Below are positions 46,018 through 57,522 of a stretch of 64,000 nt of DNA, one piece after another (positions within the stretch are counted from its first letter, which is position 1; each line of letters starts with the position of its first letter). Below the pieces are notes generated by a model. That model saw nothing but the letters and a program-made list of their open reading frames with translations. It did not search any database and was not told the origin of the DNA. Location: NCBI GenBank assembly GCA_019671135.1, contig JAHRHY010000003.1, forward strand, positions 2,976,001 through 3,040,000, in the 5' to 3' direction. The stretch comes from Linnemannia hyalina. Lineage: Eukaryota; Mortierellomycota; Mortierellomycetes; Mortierellales; Mortierellaceae. The position numbers and the translations under genes were made by a program.

Positions 46018-47825
46018 TCAACGCTGGTCGACTGACGACTCGCTAGAAAGAGGCGTAGCATGAGAGTATCGCTCAGTGTAACTAGCTAGGTCCCGGGCAT
46101 AGGTATCAGTACTGGTACTTGGGCGACCACTGTTGCTCTCCCACAGACTGTCATGAAGACTCCGCTGGTCAAGACTTGCCCCCCGCGTCCACTCTGCAGA
46201 CACAACTTCCCTCGACGACGTGAACGACGACCGGATGCTCTCCTCGTAGCATGGCGGGTGCACCGCCACCGCCACTGTCTCATTGCCTGCTTGCTCTGAA
46301 TCTGTTGCTGAAACTGCGGCCATTGTCGCCCTTGAAGCTGCGGTATCCAACGACGGCGAACGAGTCATGAGCATCTCGAAATCCTGTAGCGCCTCAAACG
46401 ACCTGCGATCCATCTCAGCCAATCGAGCCCCATTCACCACCATTGTCGTAAACGAGCGATGATAGCTCGGCAACTCTGTTTCATCCTCACCTTGTGGCTG
46501 TTGTTCCTGCAATCCCAGAATATGAACTCGTGCCTCGCCATGTGCAGTATCGTCTACAGGAAAAGTCGCCTTCGTCGACGACTCGCTCACTAACTGTCCT
46601 TCAACGAACACCACCACTCGCAACAAGTGCTGAATCTCCAGGCCGACTAACGAATACACGCCCGAGATGTTACAGTATCCCTTGGGCAGGGAAGATCGAC
46701 GGTCGGTGGGAACTATACGATCGGGTTCGTCAGCCCAGACATCGAGGGGCATCTGGGGCACCTTGAACAATAGCGTTTTCGAGACCTCGATGGTCTCTCC
46801 TGTAGACGAACAGCTTGGCCAGTCCGAGATTTGGCAGCTCTGACAACTCACTCGTCGCTCATTCACCTGTACTCTCGAAGTTGTTGGACTATTGCTGCCG
46901 TCGGTTCCTGCTGGCTGATCCTGCAGTCGAAAAGCCCTCTCCCAGAGTTCGATCGCCACCTTGGAAACACTCGTCAAGTTCCCACGAAGGTTCAGATGCA
47001 GGTTCAAAGAAACAGTCCCACTACTGGGCAGCACCCTATGGGGGACCCGCACCTCGCCCTGCATACGATCCGTCCGCTTCGATGCAAACTGGACTTGCCT
47101 CGAACGATAAAAGCTATCCTCAGGAACATCATTTACTCTCAGAAGAATAACAGGCTTGGTGGTTTGGTAGGGTTGAGCAAAGGGGAGGAAGGAGACTGGT
47201 TGGAGGCTCGCGGTGAGTTGGTAGTTGATGTTGACAGAGTCGGTTGTTAGGACGGAGGGGAGGGACTCGGGGAGCGGCATGGAGAATGGGAAGGTGTATT
47301 GACCGGCGGGGAGGATGCGGGGTTCTTTGGAGTTTGTTGAGAGGATAGGTATCCGTTTGTCGATTAGGTCGCAACTGTAACTGAACTTGTCTACAAGGAA
47401 TGTAATATGACACGTCGTTGATGTCATGTCATTATGTTAGTCTGCTGAGAGAGCGAGGTAGATTACTTTGCATGGATGGGTTGATTGGGCGAAGCGGGAA
47501 ATAAGAACGGCAGGGAGGAAAGATAATTACCACATGGGAGACAAGGCTGGGCATGTTCAAAGAGGGAAGACGAGTCGAAAAAGTAGGCACTTCGAGCCAG
47601 GCCAGAGAACTGGATGTTTAGTGAACGGACGTTCATGGTTTTGTTGAGTGTGATGGCAAGTGTTCCTGTCAAGAGGTTTTGTGTCGTTGATGTTGTGGTA
47701 GGGGAAGTGGGAGAAGTAGAGGCGGAGACGGCAGAAGGAAGGGAAACGTGTTGACCAGCAAGCACGATGTGGGGTTTATCGAGTTGAATGGAGAACCATT
47801 CGTCAACTAATGATGAGGAAACCAT
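46018..47825 (-). CDS. Alpha-arrestin with PPxY motif
   Basis: Two minus-strand exons, 47825-47531 and 47390-46018, give 555 aa. The start MVSSSLVDEWFSIQLDKPHIVLAGQ leads into an arrestin N-like beta sandwich with NLLTGTLAITLNKTMNVRSLNIQFSG-type strands, then LPAGQYTFPFSMPLPESLPS, a hallmark of alpha-arrestins. A second arrestin-like half follows (VPHRVLPSSGTVSLNL). The tail is Ser-rich with HPPCYEES, a PPxY motif, and LPSY. PPxY motifs let alpha-arrestins recruit Rsp5/Nedd4 ubiquitin ligases to plasma-membrane transporters for endocytosis. The stop lies only 204 bases upstream of the GlyRS start on the same strand. Which cargo it serves cannot be inferred. Confidence 0.87.
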
Positions 47826-50134
47826 GCTTGATTTTTGAGGTTCAAGAGATCAAGATATAAAAATGAAATGTGGATGAGAATGCTAAAAATGATATGAATG
47901 AAAGCAACTAAGGGCAGAATGTGGGATGGAGAAGGAAAGAAAACAGTGAAAAAAAGAAGAATAAACTGTTGACCCGGTATCTCCTTTAAATAGAAGAAGG
48001 TCAAGGGAGAAGAGGGATGAGGCGACAGGATGCTGCTTTGCTCAAGTCAGTTGACGACAATCGCCATCGAACATCGACCATCGAGATCAGGGGCAACGAC
48101 AAGCAAAAAAAAACGGGACATCATCCGTCCCGCAGTCTTTAATTGCGCTCTCCTTCCTTCTCCACGCTACGACCAGCGGAAACTTTAATCGGTATTAAAC
48201 TTGAGCACCTTTAGTACAGTACACCACGTATGACGAAAGAATAACCTGTGTACCTCCTTCTGTTCCTCTGCGCCTCTATGCGTTATGTGTGCTCTCACTT
48301 TTCTACAAGGTGCATGTGCATGTGTGTGTTTGGGTGTCCTCCATTCTGGGAAAGCATCAAAATATCTTGTGAACAGACACCCCTCCCTTGCCTTGCCGAC
48401 AGAAGGATATGAATGAGCTCCATTACGTCCATGAGAAAAGTGCAGCGGAAAATCGGATAAGCAAGAAAGGGCTAGATCCAAAAAGGAAAAAATTACATGT
48501 CTGTGTCCCCTTTGCAGCCGCGCCATCTTGTACAAAACAAGCATCGTTCCTCCACTCTTTGTCAGACAAATAAAGTCATCAATCAGGCTTGGCATGACAT
48601 ATTGATCAATGCGAGTGTATGTGTGTCAAAGAGGACGGTTGGCATTTTTTAAACTGCCAGCTTTACGCGTCAAGGAGGGGACTACCAACATACGAGTATT
48701 TCGCTTGCCCATGTAACGCGAATTGACAGAAAGTGAGAGTGTCCCATAACCAAAACAATAATCGATCCTCTAATCCTGTGTCCATTCTAACCTGTGTCTA
48801 ACTCGCCAATTGCTTATTTCAATCGACTCTTGTCATCGTCCCTCCTCTATCTCTTCTTCGTTCTACGTACTTGCATTCAACCCTAACGTGAAACAAGGAA
48901 TCTTGCCACGAACAGCCTGTCATGGTTTATGTGAGTTCATCCTCGCACGAAATTTCCCTTTCCTGATAGTCTCTTCTTGTCCAGATTCTACGCCACGCCC
49001 CTGGGGCGTAAAACCTACAAGTAAGCGCGCAATGGGTTTACCCTAACTACTGCGGCCTGCAAGCTTTTTATTGCTGCTGAGTACGAGTTACTAAAGGAAC
49101 TCACTACAGCCCTTGCCCCGCATGGTATGCTATGCATTCTCCCTTGTTGTTTTTGCGCCAGGATGGATGGGTTATTCCATCTTTGTATCATACCGCAGTT
49201 TGGAACCGTGCGGCAGCGTTCTACGAGCGAGCGGGTTGCCGTGGTTGTCGTTTCTCCCAACATGTGAAGGTGTCGTCGACTGTCTCTTACTTTGTCTCAA
49301 CCTTCGCCAACCACTGCCTGTGCCAGCATCAGTCCCACACACCAGCCTTTTCCCTCTCCCTTCCCTCATCATCTGCGCCAGAACTACAGCATTCTTTCTT
49401 ATTCTTTCCTGTCTCGTCCTAACACCATCCTCTGTTTCTTCTTCCTTCTTGTGATTCCTCCTTGCATTTCTCTATTTCCCCCTGCTGCTGATTACACCAC
49501 ACTTACTTACAACCCCTATGTTGTTTCTGTTGCGGAGCACAGTTACCTACCTCCTTTGCTAGACTGAATCCAACCTGCGTCCTACCCATTTTGAACGCAG
49601 CCAATTGGTTTTTTGGGCGAGCTTAGATACCTTCTCTGTGTCCATGTCAGCCTTTCGAAGGTGATGAAACAGAAACTGGTACGGTCACTCAAAAAGGTAC
49701 TACAAAAGTGCGAAAGGGTCACCACTTTTTTTTCTCCGTAGATTGGATGCCCCTGTGAATAATTTACCCACCCTTTTTGTTTATTTTTCTGTCTATCTGT
49801 TCTTGGCAATCAATGCACACAAAAAACAAAGAAAAATGAAATCGTGGCGAGCGCCAAGTCCAAAAGAAAAAAATAAAAAGAGAGAGTCGAAACCCTACGC
49901 AGAAAAAAAGGACTGTTCGTCATGAAGTAAGGGCAAAACGCGTTCTACTTGCCGAAAGATTGCCGAACGAAAAAAATGCGGAATCAAATACCTTGTATGT
50001 AACTGTCGCCATCAATCGTTATCGATTTGAAGATCAAAAGATAAGTGGCATGAAGTTAGCACAGGAAACGTTAGGGGGTTGTCAAAAAAAAACCATGCCA
50101 GTCTCAGGTACAACAACATCAAGAAGCAGGGAGT
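47826..50134. other. Intergenic region between arrestin promoter and tRNA
   Basis: No protein gene is supported. The first ~200 bases upstream of the arrestin start probably hold its promoter. Open frames around 48185-49567 lack recognisable motifs or coding-like composition. Confidence 0.45.
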
Positions 50135-50146
50135 AAAAAGTCAAAA
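50135..50146 (-). terminator. Pol III terminator T-runs after tRNA-Trp
   Basis: Reading the minus strand just downstream of the tRNA, a T4 run (50146-50143) is followed by a T5 run (50139-50135), as expected for RNA polymerase III termination. Confidence 0.65.
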
Positions 50147-50152
50147 GAATGT

Positions 50153-50224
50153 GGAGAATGAGAGACTTGAACTCCCGACCTTCCGCTTTGGAGACGGACG
50201 CGCTGCCAATTGCGCCAATCCTCC
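50153..50224 (-). tRNA. tRNA-Trp (CCA)
   Basis: A 72-nt cloverleaf folds on the minus strand without an intron. The 7-bp acceptor pairs GGAGGAT with ATTCTCC (one G-U). The D arm is GCGC/GCGC. The anticodon stem TCCGT/GCGGA closes a CTCCAAA loop with CCA at positions 34-36. The T arm GGGAG/CTCTC closes a canonical TTCAAGT loop. T-runs for Pol III termination follow. A 32-base homopolymer lies about 90 bases upstream on the tRNA strand. Confidence 0.92.
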
Positions 50225-50314
50225 CATCATTTCGATATTTCATTAATTTTCAGTCACTAGGAATTTGTGACACTCAGTATTTGCGATTATTGAGGAATAC
50301 GGTGACGACACGCG

Positions 50315-50350
<36 letters not shown>

Positions 50351-51144
50351 CTAAGAAGAAAAAAGAATAGGGTGGCTAGTTTTATTTTCTTCCGTTTAAG
50401 CTGTGAAGAGCAGCGACAATTGTTGCGCAGAGCCAGGTTCTGGACCGGACTGCGACTGGTGGATGGTGCACTGAAGAGTTTGGTCTGTAGTCCCCTTTTT
50501 ACTTCCAAATAACTTCTCTATGCTGTTCGTTAGAGAAATAAAATTGTGTACGAAAATAAAAAAGAATAAGGTGGAGAGTGAAAGAGAAAAGATGTTCACA
50601 CGATCAACTCTAAATAATGGGGCCAGGCTGTATCCAAAACGCCAAAGGCCTGCCTCGTCCGTTCAAAAAAAAGAAACAGAAAAAAAAGTGGATGGTCGCG
50701 TGGACGAACGATGGAAACCATGGAACGTTCTCAACCGTCCCCCTCTTTTCTTCCTCTTCTTCTTTGGGTGTCTCTCAAGGTAAACAAAGTGGTCGTTACC
50801 CAATTGTCTCATCCCCTTATTCCTTGCTATTGATCATGGAGCAATTGGATGTTCGTTGGGTCAAGAAAATAGTCAAGCCGGAAGCACACTTTTGTTTTAT
50901 TTGCAAAGAGATGGAAGAGAGAGAAACGATGGCGAGGGGGGGGGGGAGCTATCTTGGTCCGAGTGGGGAGTGCGAAAGGGCAATCCAGGAAAGCAAAGAA
51001 AAGAAAGGTAGAAAATCAAATCGCAAAGGTGTTTTTTCCAGTCAGAGGATTCGGCGAGTCGTTTTTGTTGTTTTGTGTCATGTCGAGAGTGGTGTGTGCT
51101 CCACGTGCTTGGATAGTTGTCGAGCCATGAGAAGTGATCCCAGT
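50225..51144. other. Intergenic region with 32-base T homopolymer
   Basis: It contains a run of about 32 T at 50316-50347 (A on the tRNA strand). An open frame at 50617-51339 overlaps the end of the minus-strand gene and looks like a shadow. No gene is supported. Confidence 0.5.
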
Positions 51145-53169
51145 TTAGGGCTCAGAGACGAGCTTGGCGTTGGAGGGGGTGACAATAGTTTCCTCAACAA
51201 TGACCTCAGACTTGAGAACCTTGCCGGTCACAACGCCGGCAGAGATCGTGGTCTCTTCAAAGATCTCGGCCTTGACAACCGTCTCCTGGGTGACCGACTC
51301 CAAGACAACAGCAGCAGCACCCTCGGTAGTGGAGCTTGACGACTCGACCTCGATCACCTTGCCAGTGCGCAAAACTTTGTGGTCCTGATCCAGACCAGCG
51401 CCAATCTCGACTGTAAACGGAATAATGCATGCGGGAGGAGGGTGAAAGAAAAAGAGAGAGAGATAAAGAAAAGGCGTGATATTAGATGTGGAGAATAAAC
51501 ATATTGTAAACGCAACAATGTCCGATGCATCACAGAGGAAGCACGCAAAAAAAACAGATGCGAAGAAAGAAACCAAAAAAAAATAAAATACAAAAAGCTT
51601 ACCAGCCTCCTTGGCCAACTTCTCGACCTCTTCCTTGTCAATCTTGCCCTCCTACATGACGACAGCATCAAGTGAGGGTGACGATTAGCGAACACGAAAA
51701 AAAAGACAGTTATCGTACTCTTGCGCAAGAAAGCAAAGAAAAAGGGTCATCTGGTTAACAAACCATGTCAGAGCCAGAGTCCGAGTCCGAGTCCGAGTCG
51801 CTCTCGCTGCTGCTGGAGGAAGACGAAGAGGAGGAGCTTGAGCTGGAAGAAGAAGAGGAGGAGGAAGAAGAGGAGGAGGAGGAAGAAGAGTCGCTGTCGC
51901 TGTCACTTCCACTGTCGCTCTCCGAGTCCGAGTTTGGCTTGAAGTCCTCATCCGACTCGTCGTCCGACTAAAATAACAGGGAGGAGCGACAAAGAAATAG
52001 AGGCTCAATCATTGGCGCGCTGATATTTTTTGGTGGCGTAAAGGGGAACTTAAAAAAAAAGCAATGGACATGTCATTTATGCCGACCAATGGCAGTGTGA
52101 GCGTGTGAAAAGAAACGCAAACCAAAGAGACAAGTAAACTTACGCTGAGCTCATCGAGGATAGTCTTCGTCTTGACCTCAGACGTCTCGGTCTTGACATC
52201 CTTAGCCTCCGTGGTAGCGGTAGTAGTGGTAATACCAGTAGCAGCGGCAGCCTTGGCAGCCTTCTTGGCTTCTTTCTCGGCCTTCTTGGCGACCTTCTCG
52301 GCTTCTTTGGCAGCCTTCTTGGCCTCCTTCTCAGCCTTCTTCTTCTCCTTCTTCTCCTTCTTCTCCTTGTCGTCCTCCTTGTCAGAACCAGACTCGGAAT
52401 CTGAACCAGACTCCTTCTTCTTGTCCTTCTTCTCCTTCTTCTCCTTCTCCTTCTTCTCCTTCTTCTCCTTCTTCTCCTTGTCGTCCTCCTTGTCAGAACC
52501 AGACTCGGAATCTGAACCAGACTCCTTCTTGTCCTTCTTCTCCTTCTTCTCCTTGAGCTTATTCTCTGCCTTGGCTTTCTTCTTCTCCTCCTTCTTCTTC
52601 TCCTTCAACCTCTCCTCCAGCTTCTTAGCCTCCTTCTTCAACTTCTTCTCCTCCTTCTTCTTCTTCTTGTCCTCGTCGTTCTCAGACTCGGACTCGGACC
52701 CAGAGTCCTTACCGTCATCATCCTTTTTGACCTTCTTCTCCTTAATCTTCTTTTCCTTCTTGACCTTCTTTTCCAGCTTGTCTTTTTTCTTTTCCTCGTC
52801 CTTCTCGCTCTCGGAACCAGACGACGACCCAGACTCGGACCCGGAACCAAAAACCTTATCCTTCTTCTCCTTGAGCTTCTTTTCCTTCTTGGCCTCGGAG
52901 GTCACGGTGACGGCACCAACGGCAATAGCGGTCGACTCTTCGGTGGCGACATGGACAGACTCGGACGAGGTGATGGAGAGCGAGAGTTCCGAGAAGCGTT
53001 CCTCAACAGTTGAAGAGGACTCGTGCTGGTGGGAGGTCGCGATGGTAGTCTCCTTGACGGCGGCGATGATGGCTTCTGAGGATGTGGAGGACGACTCGTT
53101 GACCTCGACGGTCTCGACCTTGGTCTCGATGATAGCCTGGGGGGCGGGGGCGATGGTAGTATCAGTCAT
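51145..53169 (-). CDS. Lys/Glu/Ser-rich low-complexity protein
   Basis: I do not recognise a family. Four minus-strand exons, 53169-52144, 51967-51764, 51651-51603 and 51410-51145, are in phase and give 514 aa. The first ~110 residues are Thr/Ser/Val-rich (start MTDTTIAPAPQAIIETK). A long KEKE-type segment alternating Lys and Glu follows, punctuated by acidic Ser blocks such as SGSDSESGSDKEDDKEK, one of which is tandemly duplicated at DNA level. Exon 2 encodes a near-pure Ser/Asp stretch. The C-terminal ~90 residues are less repetitive (VEIGAGLDQDHKVLRTGKVI). The composition recalls nucleolar phosphoproteins such as Srp40/Nopp140, with many CK2-like sites, but that is analogy. No membrane or catalytic motif is seen. 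Confidence 0.7.
52353..52533 (-). repeat. Tandem duplication inside the Lys/Glu-rich gene
   Basis: Two copies of a segment encoding SGSDSESGSDKEDDKEK lie about 114 bases apart (52381 onward and 52495 onward) and are nearly identical over roughly 60 bases, which points to a recent in-frame duplication. Confidence 0.75.
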
Positions 53170-53758
53170 CTTGTTATGTGTTTTGTGGGTAAGGGGGGTG
53201 GGGGAGGAGTAGATGTGAGGGGGAATGAGTGCGTCGTGTGTCTTTGTTGTGTGTTTATGGCGTGTGTGTGTTGGGGGATAGGAGGTAGAGTGTACAGGAA
53301 GATGGAAAGAAAGAGGCAAAAAAAGAAGCATCCAGAATTCTCCATTTTATACTTCTCGATGAGCAGAAAATCTCATTCTGTAATGAGCGCATGCAAGTGC
53401 GACCACAGACACTGGACCATCAAGAGCGATAATAAAGGGCCTATATGATGTTCTCCAACGGCGGTGTCAATCAAAACCAAACTCGTTTTCTGTCGTTTTG
53501 GACCATTGGTGCTCCGTCCCTTTTGTACCCCTCCTCTTCAGTGTTTTTTTTAAGTCTTTGCCCACAGATATGGATAAATATCAAATGGAAACTTACTCAC
53601 GGGCTGTCATCTGGCTCTATTTTTGTCCGTCTTCTCGTCTTTCTATTTTCTTTTCTTTCCTTGTCCTCTTTTTTTTTTATTTGATACGCGAGCATAGTTT
53701 TTCTAAACTGGACACCGCCCCCATTTGTCATCCTCAAAAAAAAAGAAAGGACGCGTCT
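53170..53758. other. Intergenic region, promoter of the Lys/Glu-rich gene
   Basis: It lies between the F-box/WD40 stop and the start of the downstream minus-strand gene. No coding sequence is seen; it should contain one terminator region and one promoter. Confidence 0.5.
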
Positions 53759-55392
53759 CTATTCAAACATGCTTGTATCCATGTCAGAAGTGGCGAAATC
53801 CCACACGACAATGTTTCTATCCTGAGATGTGCTGTGTAATAAATAAATAAGTAAGGAGAGAGAGAGAGTATTAAGAAAAAAAAGGAGACGCGAATGTAAG
53901 TACAGTGACAGCGTTTTCAATGTGACCATGGGGTCATGTCCATAGGACACCAGAGATTTCCAAGGGAGGGCATAGAAAAAAAAGGTGCAAGAAACGAACA
54001 ACAGTATACAGAAAAAAAGAAGAAACGATGCGATAGTTACCTAATGATCCGACTGCTCGAGAACTGGACATCAAAGACCCAGCTGACATGTCCCTTGTCA
54101 AGATCTAGTATGCATTCGCCCGTCGTCATGTCCCAGACCTTCACGGTATAGTCATAGCTCCCGCTCACAATCCGGTTCTGGTCAAAGTGCAGCGTCCGGA
54201 CCAGATTTTCGTGTCCTGTCAAGACCTTGATGCATCTTCCCGAGGCAACGTCCCATATCCGGATGGTCTTGTCGTTCGATCCAGAGACAATCGTCTTGCC
54301 GTCAAACTGCACACAGGCCAATCCACGCTCGTGTCCAATAAAGTCCCGTTTACAGACTCCTGATGCAACATCCCATAGCTTGACCAATGCATCTCCTGAT
54401 GCCGAGACGACTTGGCCCTGATGCAGCTGGACTGCATTGACGGGTCCACGGTGGCCTGTCATAGTCTTGATGAGAGCCATCGTCCGGACATCCCACACCT
54501 TGATCGTTGTATCCTTGGAGCAACTGATGATATATTGGTCGTCGAAGCAGACATCGAGCACACCAGCAGAGTGGCCGTGGAGTCGCGAGATGGGCTGATG
54601 GGTCTCCATGTCCCAAACAATGATAGTATTATCGGACGATCCAGAGACCATCATCTTTTCATTGAACTGGAGGCAGAGGACCGACTGGGAGTGGCCCTTG
54701 AGGGTGTCGGTGCATTTCAAGGTCTGAAAGTCCCAAAACTTGATGGTCCGATCCCTTGATCCTGTCACAATCTTGGTGTTGTCGAACTGGATACAGTAGA
54801 CGCTGTCATCATGGCCATGGAGCTTTGTCTTTGCTGGGACCGTTGTCCATCGCGCTTCGAGTGCCTTGCGGTTACGACAGAGCTCCTTCCAATCCAGTGG
54901 AGTCTTGATGATAGACCCCGTTGATACTCCTCCTGTTGGCCCACCTGCTGCCAGCTTCGATGGTGCTTGTTCGGGGTCAATGGTGGCGGCGGTGTTGGGG
55001 GCCGACTTTCGACTGGGGGTCCTGATGCGCCACTGCCGTTGGTGAAGAAATACGTTCTTCCAGACTGCGTTGTCTTTTGTGAGGACATTCCAGGCCTTAG
55101 AGATGGAGGCGACCTTGGCCAGGTTGGGCATGTCGATAAAGTGGAGGACATGGGTGGCCATCTCGTAGGGGAGTTTAGAGAGGATGTCTATCCGTGCGCC
55201 GTCCAGCAGGTTATTGTAGATTTTATCCATGAGGTTGGAACGTTCTTCTTCGGAGAGGTAGCCTTCAGGGACTGAGGTCGAGGACTCTGTGACCAGTTCC
55301 ATGGAGGTATCGGCGAGGTGAAGGGCAGATTTTTGTTGCGTAGAGTCGATATCGTGTTGCTGTCGTTGTGTTGTTGCCGAGGCAGTAGCCAT
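53759..55392 (-). CDS. F-box/WD40 repeat protein, SCF substrate adaptor
   Basis: Two minus-strand exons, 55392-54041 and 53831-53759, give 474 aa. The F-box lies at about residues 65-115 (ILSKLPYEMATHVLHFIDMP ... WNVLTKDNAVWKNVF). A linker and WKELCRNRKALEARW follow, then seven WD40 repeats with canonical GH...WD spacing (for example LHGHDDSVYCIQFD and KIVTGSRDRTIKFWDF). The acceptor at 53832 (ACAG) was chosen because it completes the last blade as STSQDRNIVVWDF; the nearer AG does not preserve that frame. F-box/WD40 proteins of this layout (Cdc4, Met30, Pop1, Fbw7) bind Skp1 through the F-box and recruit phosphorylated substrates to SCF ubiquitin ligase. Which branch this belongs to cannot be decided by eye. 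Confidence 0.92.
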
Positions 55393-56995
55393 GGGTGTGA
55401 TTCTTGTTGTTGTTGTTGTTGTGCTAGTGATGCGTGCTTGCTAGGTTGCAATTGGTTGGCTGGTTGGTTGCTTTGGAGGGGGATGATGTATGAATGGAAC
55501 CAAGTAGGGTTTGCTGCGAGTGGGTGTGTGTACGAGTGAGGTGGATGAGAGTTGTGCGCGATAAGAGAAAAGGAATGAATGCAAAGAAGAAAAGAATGAA
55601 GGTGGGGTTTTTGGGGGGAGAAGAAGAGAAGAGAGGGAGTAACGAATCGGAATGGGGAAGGAAGAGACGAGGAGGAAGAATGAATAAAAAAAGGGTCAGA
55701 GTTCGTTATTATTGGTAAAGGAAAATAAAAATAATTGAACACTCTTTGTCTTTGATGCGTTTGAGTTTTTGTACACTCGTTGACTTACACCGCAGGCTTG
55801 AGCAACACAGGAACTGGAACTGGAACGGACAAAGACAGCAGGGCAAGGGGGGACAAGGGGACAAGAGAGTGCAGCAGGCCTGTGTGTTTGTGTGGTTGAA
55901 GCATTGAATGTCACACCCCATGGACCACATCACATACTTGCACTCACTCCATTCAACAACAAGCTCATGAAGGGTCATCGAGATCAACAAGGCAAGGAGA
56001 ATAAGGAGAAGGGACGTAGGACATACAGGATGGCATGCAACGATGAAAATAAAAAAGAATAAAAATAAAAAAAAAGGGTCAACCTCACGCTCCATACATA
56101 CTCCTCCTTCCCTCCATCCCTCGAATCTGTATGAATGTAGTCTTGTCTGCTTTGCAACATTTAGACAAAGGAGACAATCGAGTACTGGCCAACTGGAATA
56201 AAAGGGGGTCAGTTGGCACACTCTCTCTTTTGGCTAAGGTATGTGCGTGATCATACGCATACCATGGAGAATGGGAGAGGCAACGAGTCGAGCACGCAGA
56301 GGGGAGAAGGAAGATGTCAATGGGAGAAAAAGAGCACATTTCTTGTATGTTTGTCCTTGTCTCCGTGATGAACCACCGACCCCTCTCTTTGTCCACACAC
56401 ATAACGCATTACACCCGACACGGGGTTCAACTGAATGGATGGATGTATGTGTGTATGTATGTATGTATGTATGTATGTATGCATGAACGATGAGCCAATG
56501 ATATGAGTACCTATGGCTGATAGTCCATGAGTACACATACAAAAGTCATTACGACGCGTCCCTTTTTCTCCTTGTAGCTAACGCGAGCCTGGCGCGTTGA
56601 TCAATACACTTTATTTGACGCCACCAAATCTGAACAAAAAAAGATCGAAATGGACCTAGTCGACAGGGCTGGTGCCAAGGATGACGAAGAAAGAAAACAC
56701 AGCCACTTCCTGTATATATCCATTTGGCCCCAGGAGCGACCGGGACCCGTTCTTCCATTCATTCTCTTGTGCACAAGCCCTGTCCAATAGGGGTGAATGT
56801 TCTTCCCATTTCCTTACTACAGCTCACATCTGCCAAGCATGCCACCAAAACACAAGCATAATGTTACACTTTACGGAGGGGTGCTACCGAGAATGAATGT
56901 GAGCATCGACTTGCAGTTGTACTGTGGTGCTAAGTAGTTGTGTTTGCCTGTTTTCTCGTGTATGCAGACAAATGAGAATAAGCAAGGGTTTGTCG

Positions 56996-57040
<45 letters not shown>

Positions 57041-57522
57041 GAGAGACAGACAGAGAGAGACAGAGAGAGAGAGAGAGAGACAGAGAAAACGATGTCGTCG
57101 TTGCTTCAACCTTGACATTCCCCGTACGCAACAGAAAAAAGAAAAAAAAGAAAAAAAAAAGAAGCGCGCAGCTGGCGGGACGAGGCGAGGTATTTCGAGA
57201 CCGCTGTTGAAAGAAAAAAATAATTGGTCTACGCTAGTACGAGAGTGGGACGATTTGGGAAGAACGGGTGATGTCTCCGAGGGAAGGAAAAGGAAGTGGC
57301 AATAAGAGTCGCTCGTGTCTTTCATTTTTCTTTTCTCTTCTTTGTCTTTGTTCCGTCACACCCTCCCACACACCCTCCTCCTCCCTTCCTTCTCGTCATT
57401 CCTATTAATATTTGCCACCAAACTCCCTTCATCCTTCGTCTGTACTCTTTTTAATACTTTTGCGCCCTCTTTTGCCTAATCTGCACCCTTCTTCCTCTAC
57501 TGACTCTCACTCCCATTCAACA
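55393..57522. other. Divergent promoter region with microsatellites
   Basis: It separates two divergently transcribed genes (F-box/WD40 on minus, syntaxin on plus). It contains GTAT repeats (about 56448-56480) and a GA-rich tract (about 56998-57085). CT-rich DNA occupies the last 150 bases before the syntaxin start. No gene is supported. Confidence 0.5.
56998..57085. repeat. GA-rich microsatellite
   Basis: Nearly uninterrupted GA dinucleotides with scattered AAA and ACA changes over about 85 bases. Confidence 0.8.

Noticed and set aside
52172..53212. 346-codon plus-strand open frame rich in Ser/Phe/Leu
   Set aside because: Antisense of the Lys/Glu-rich gene; composition is the mirror of the KEKE repeat.
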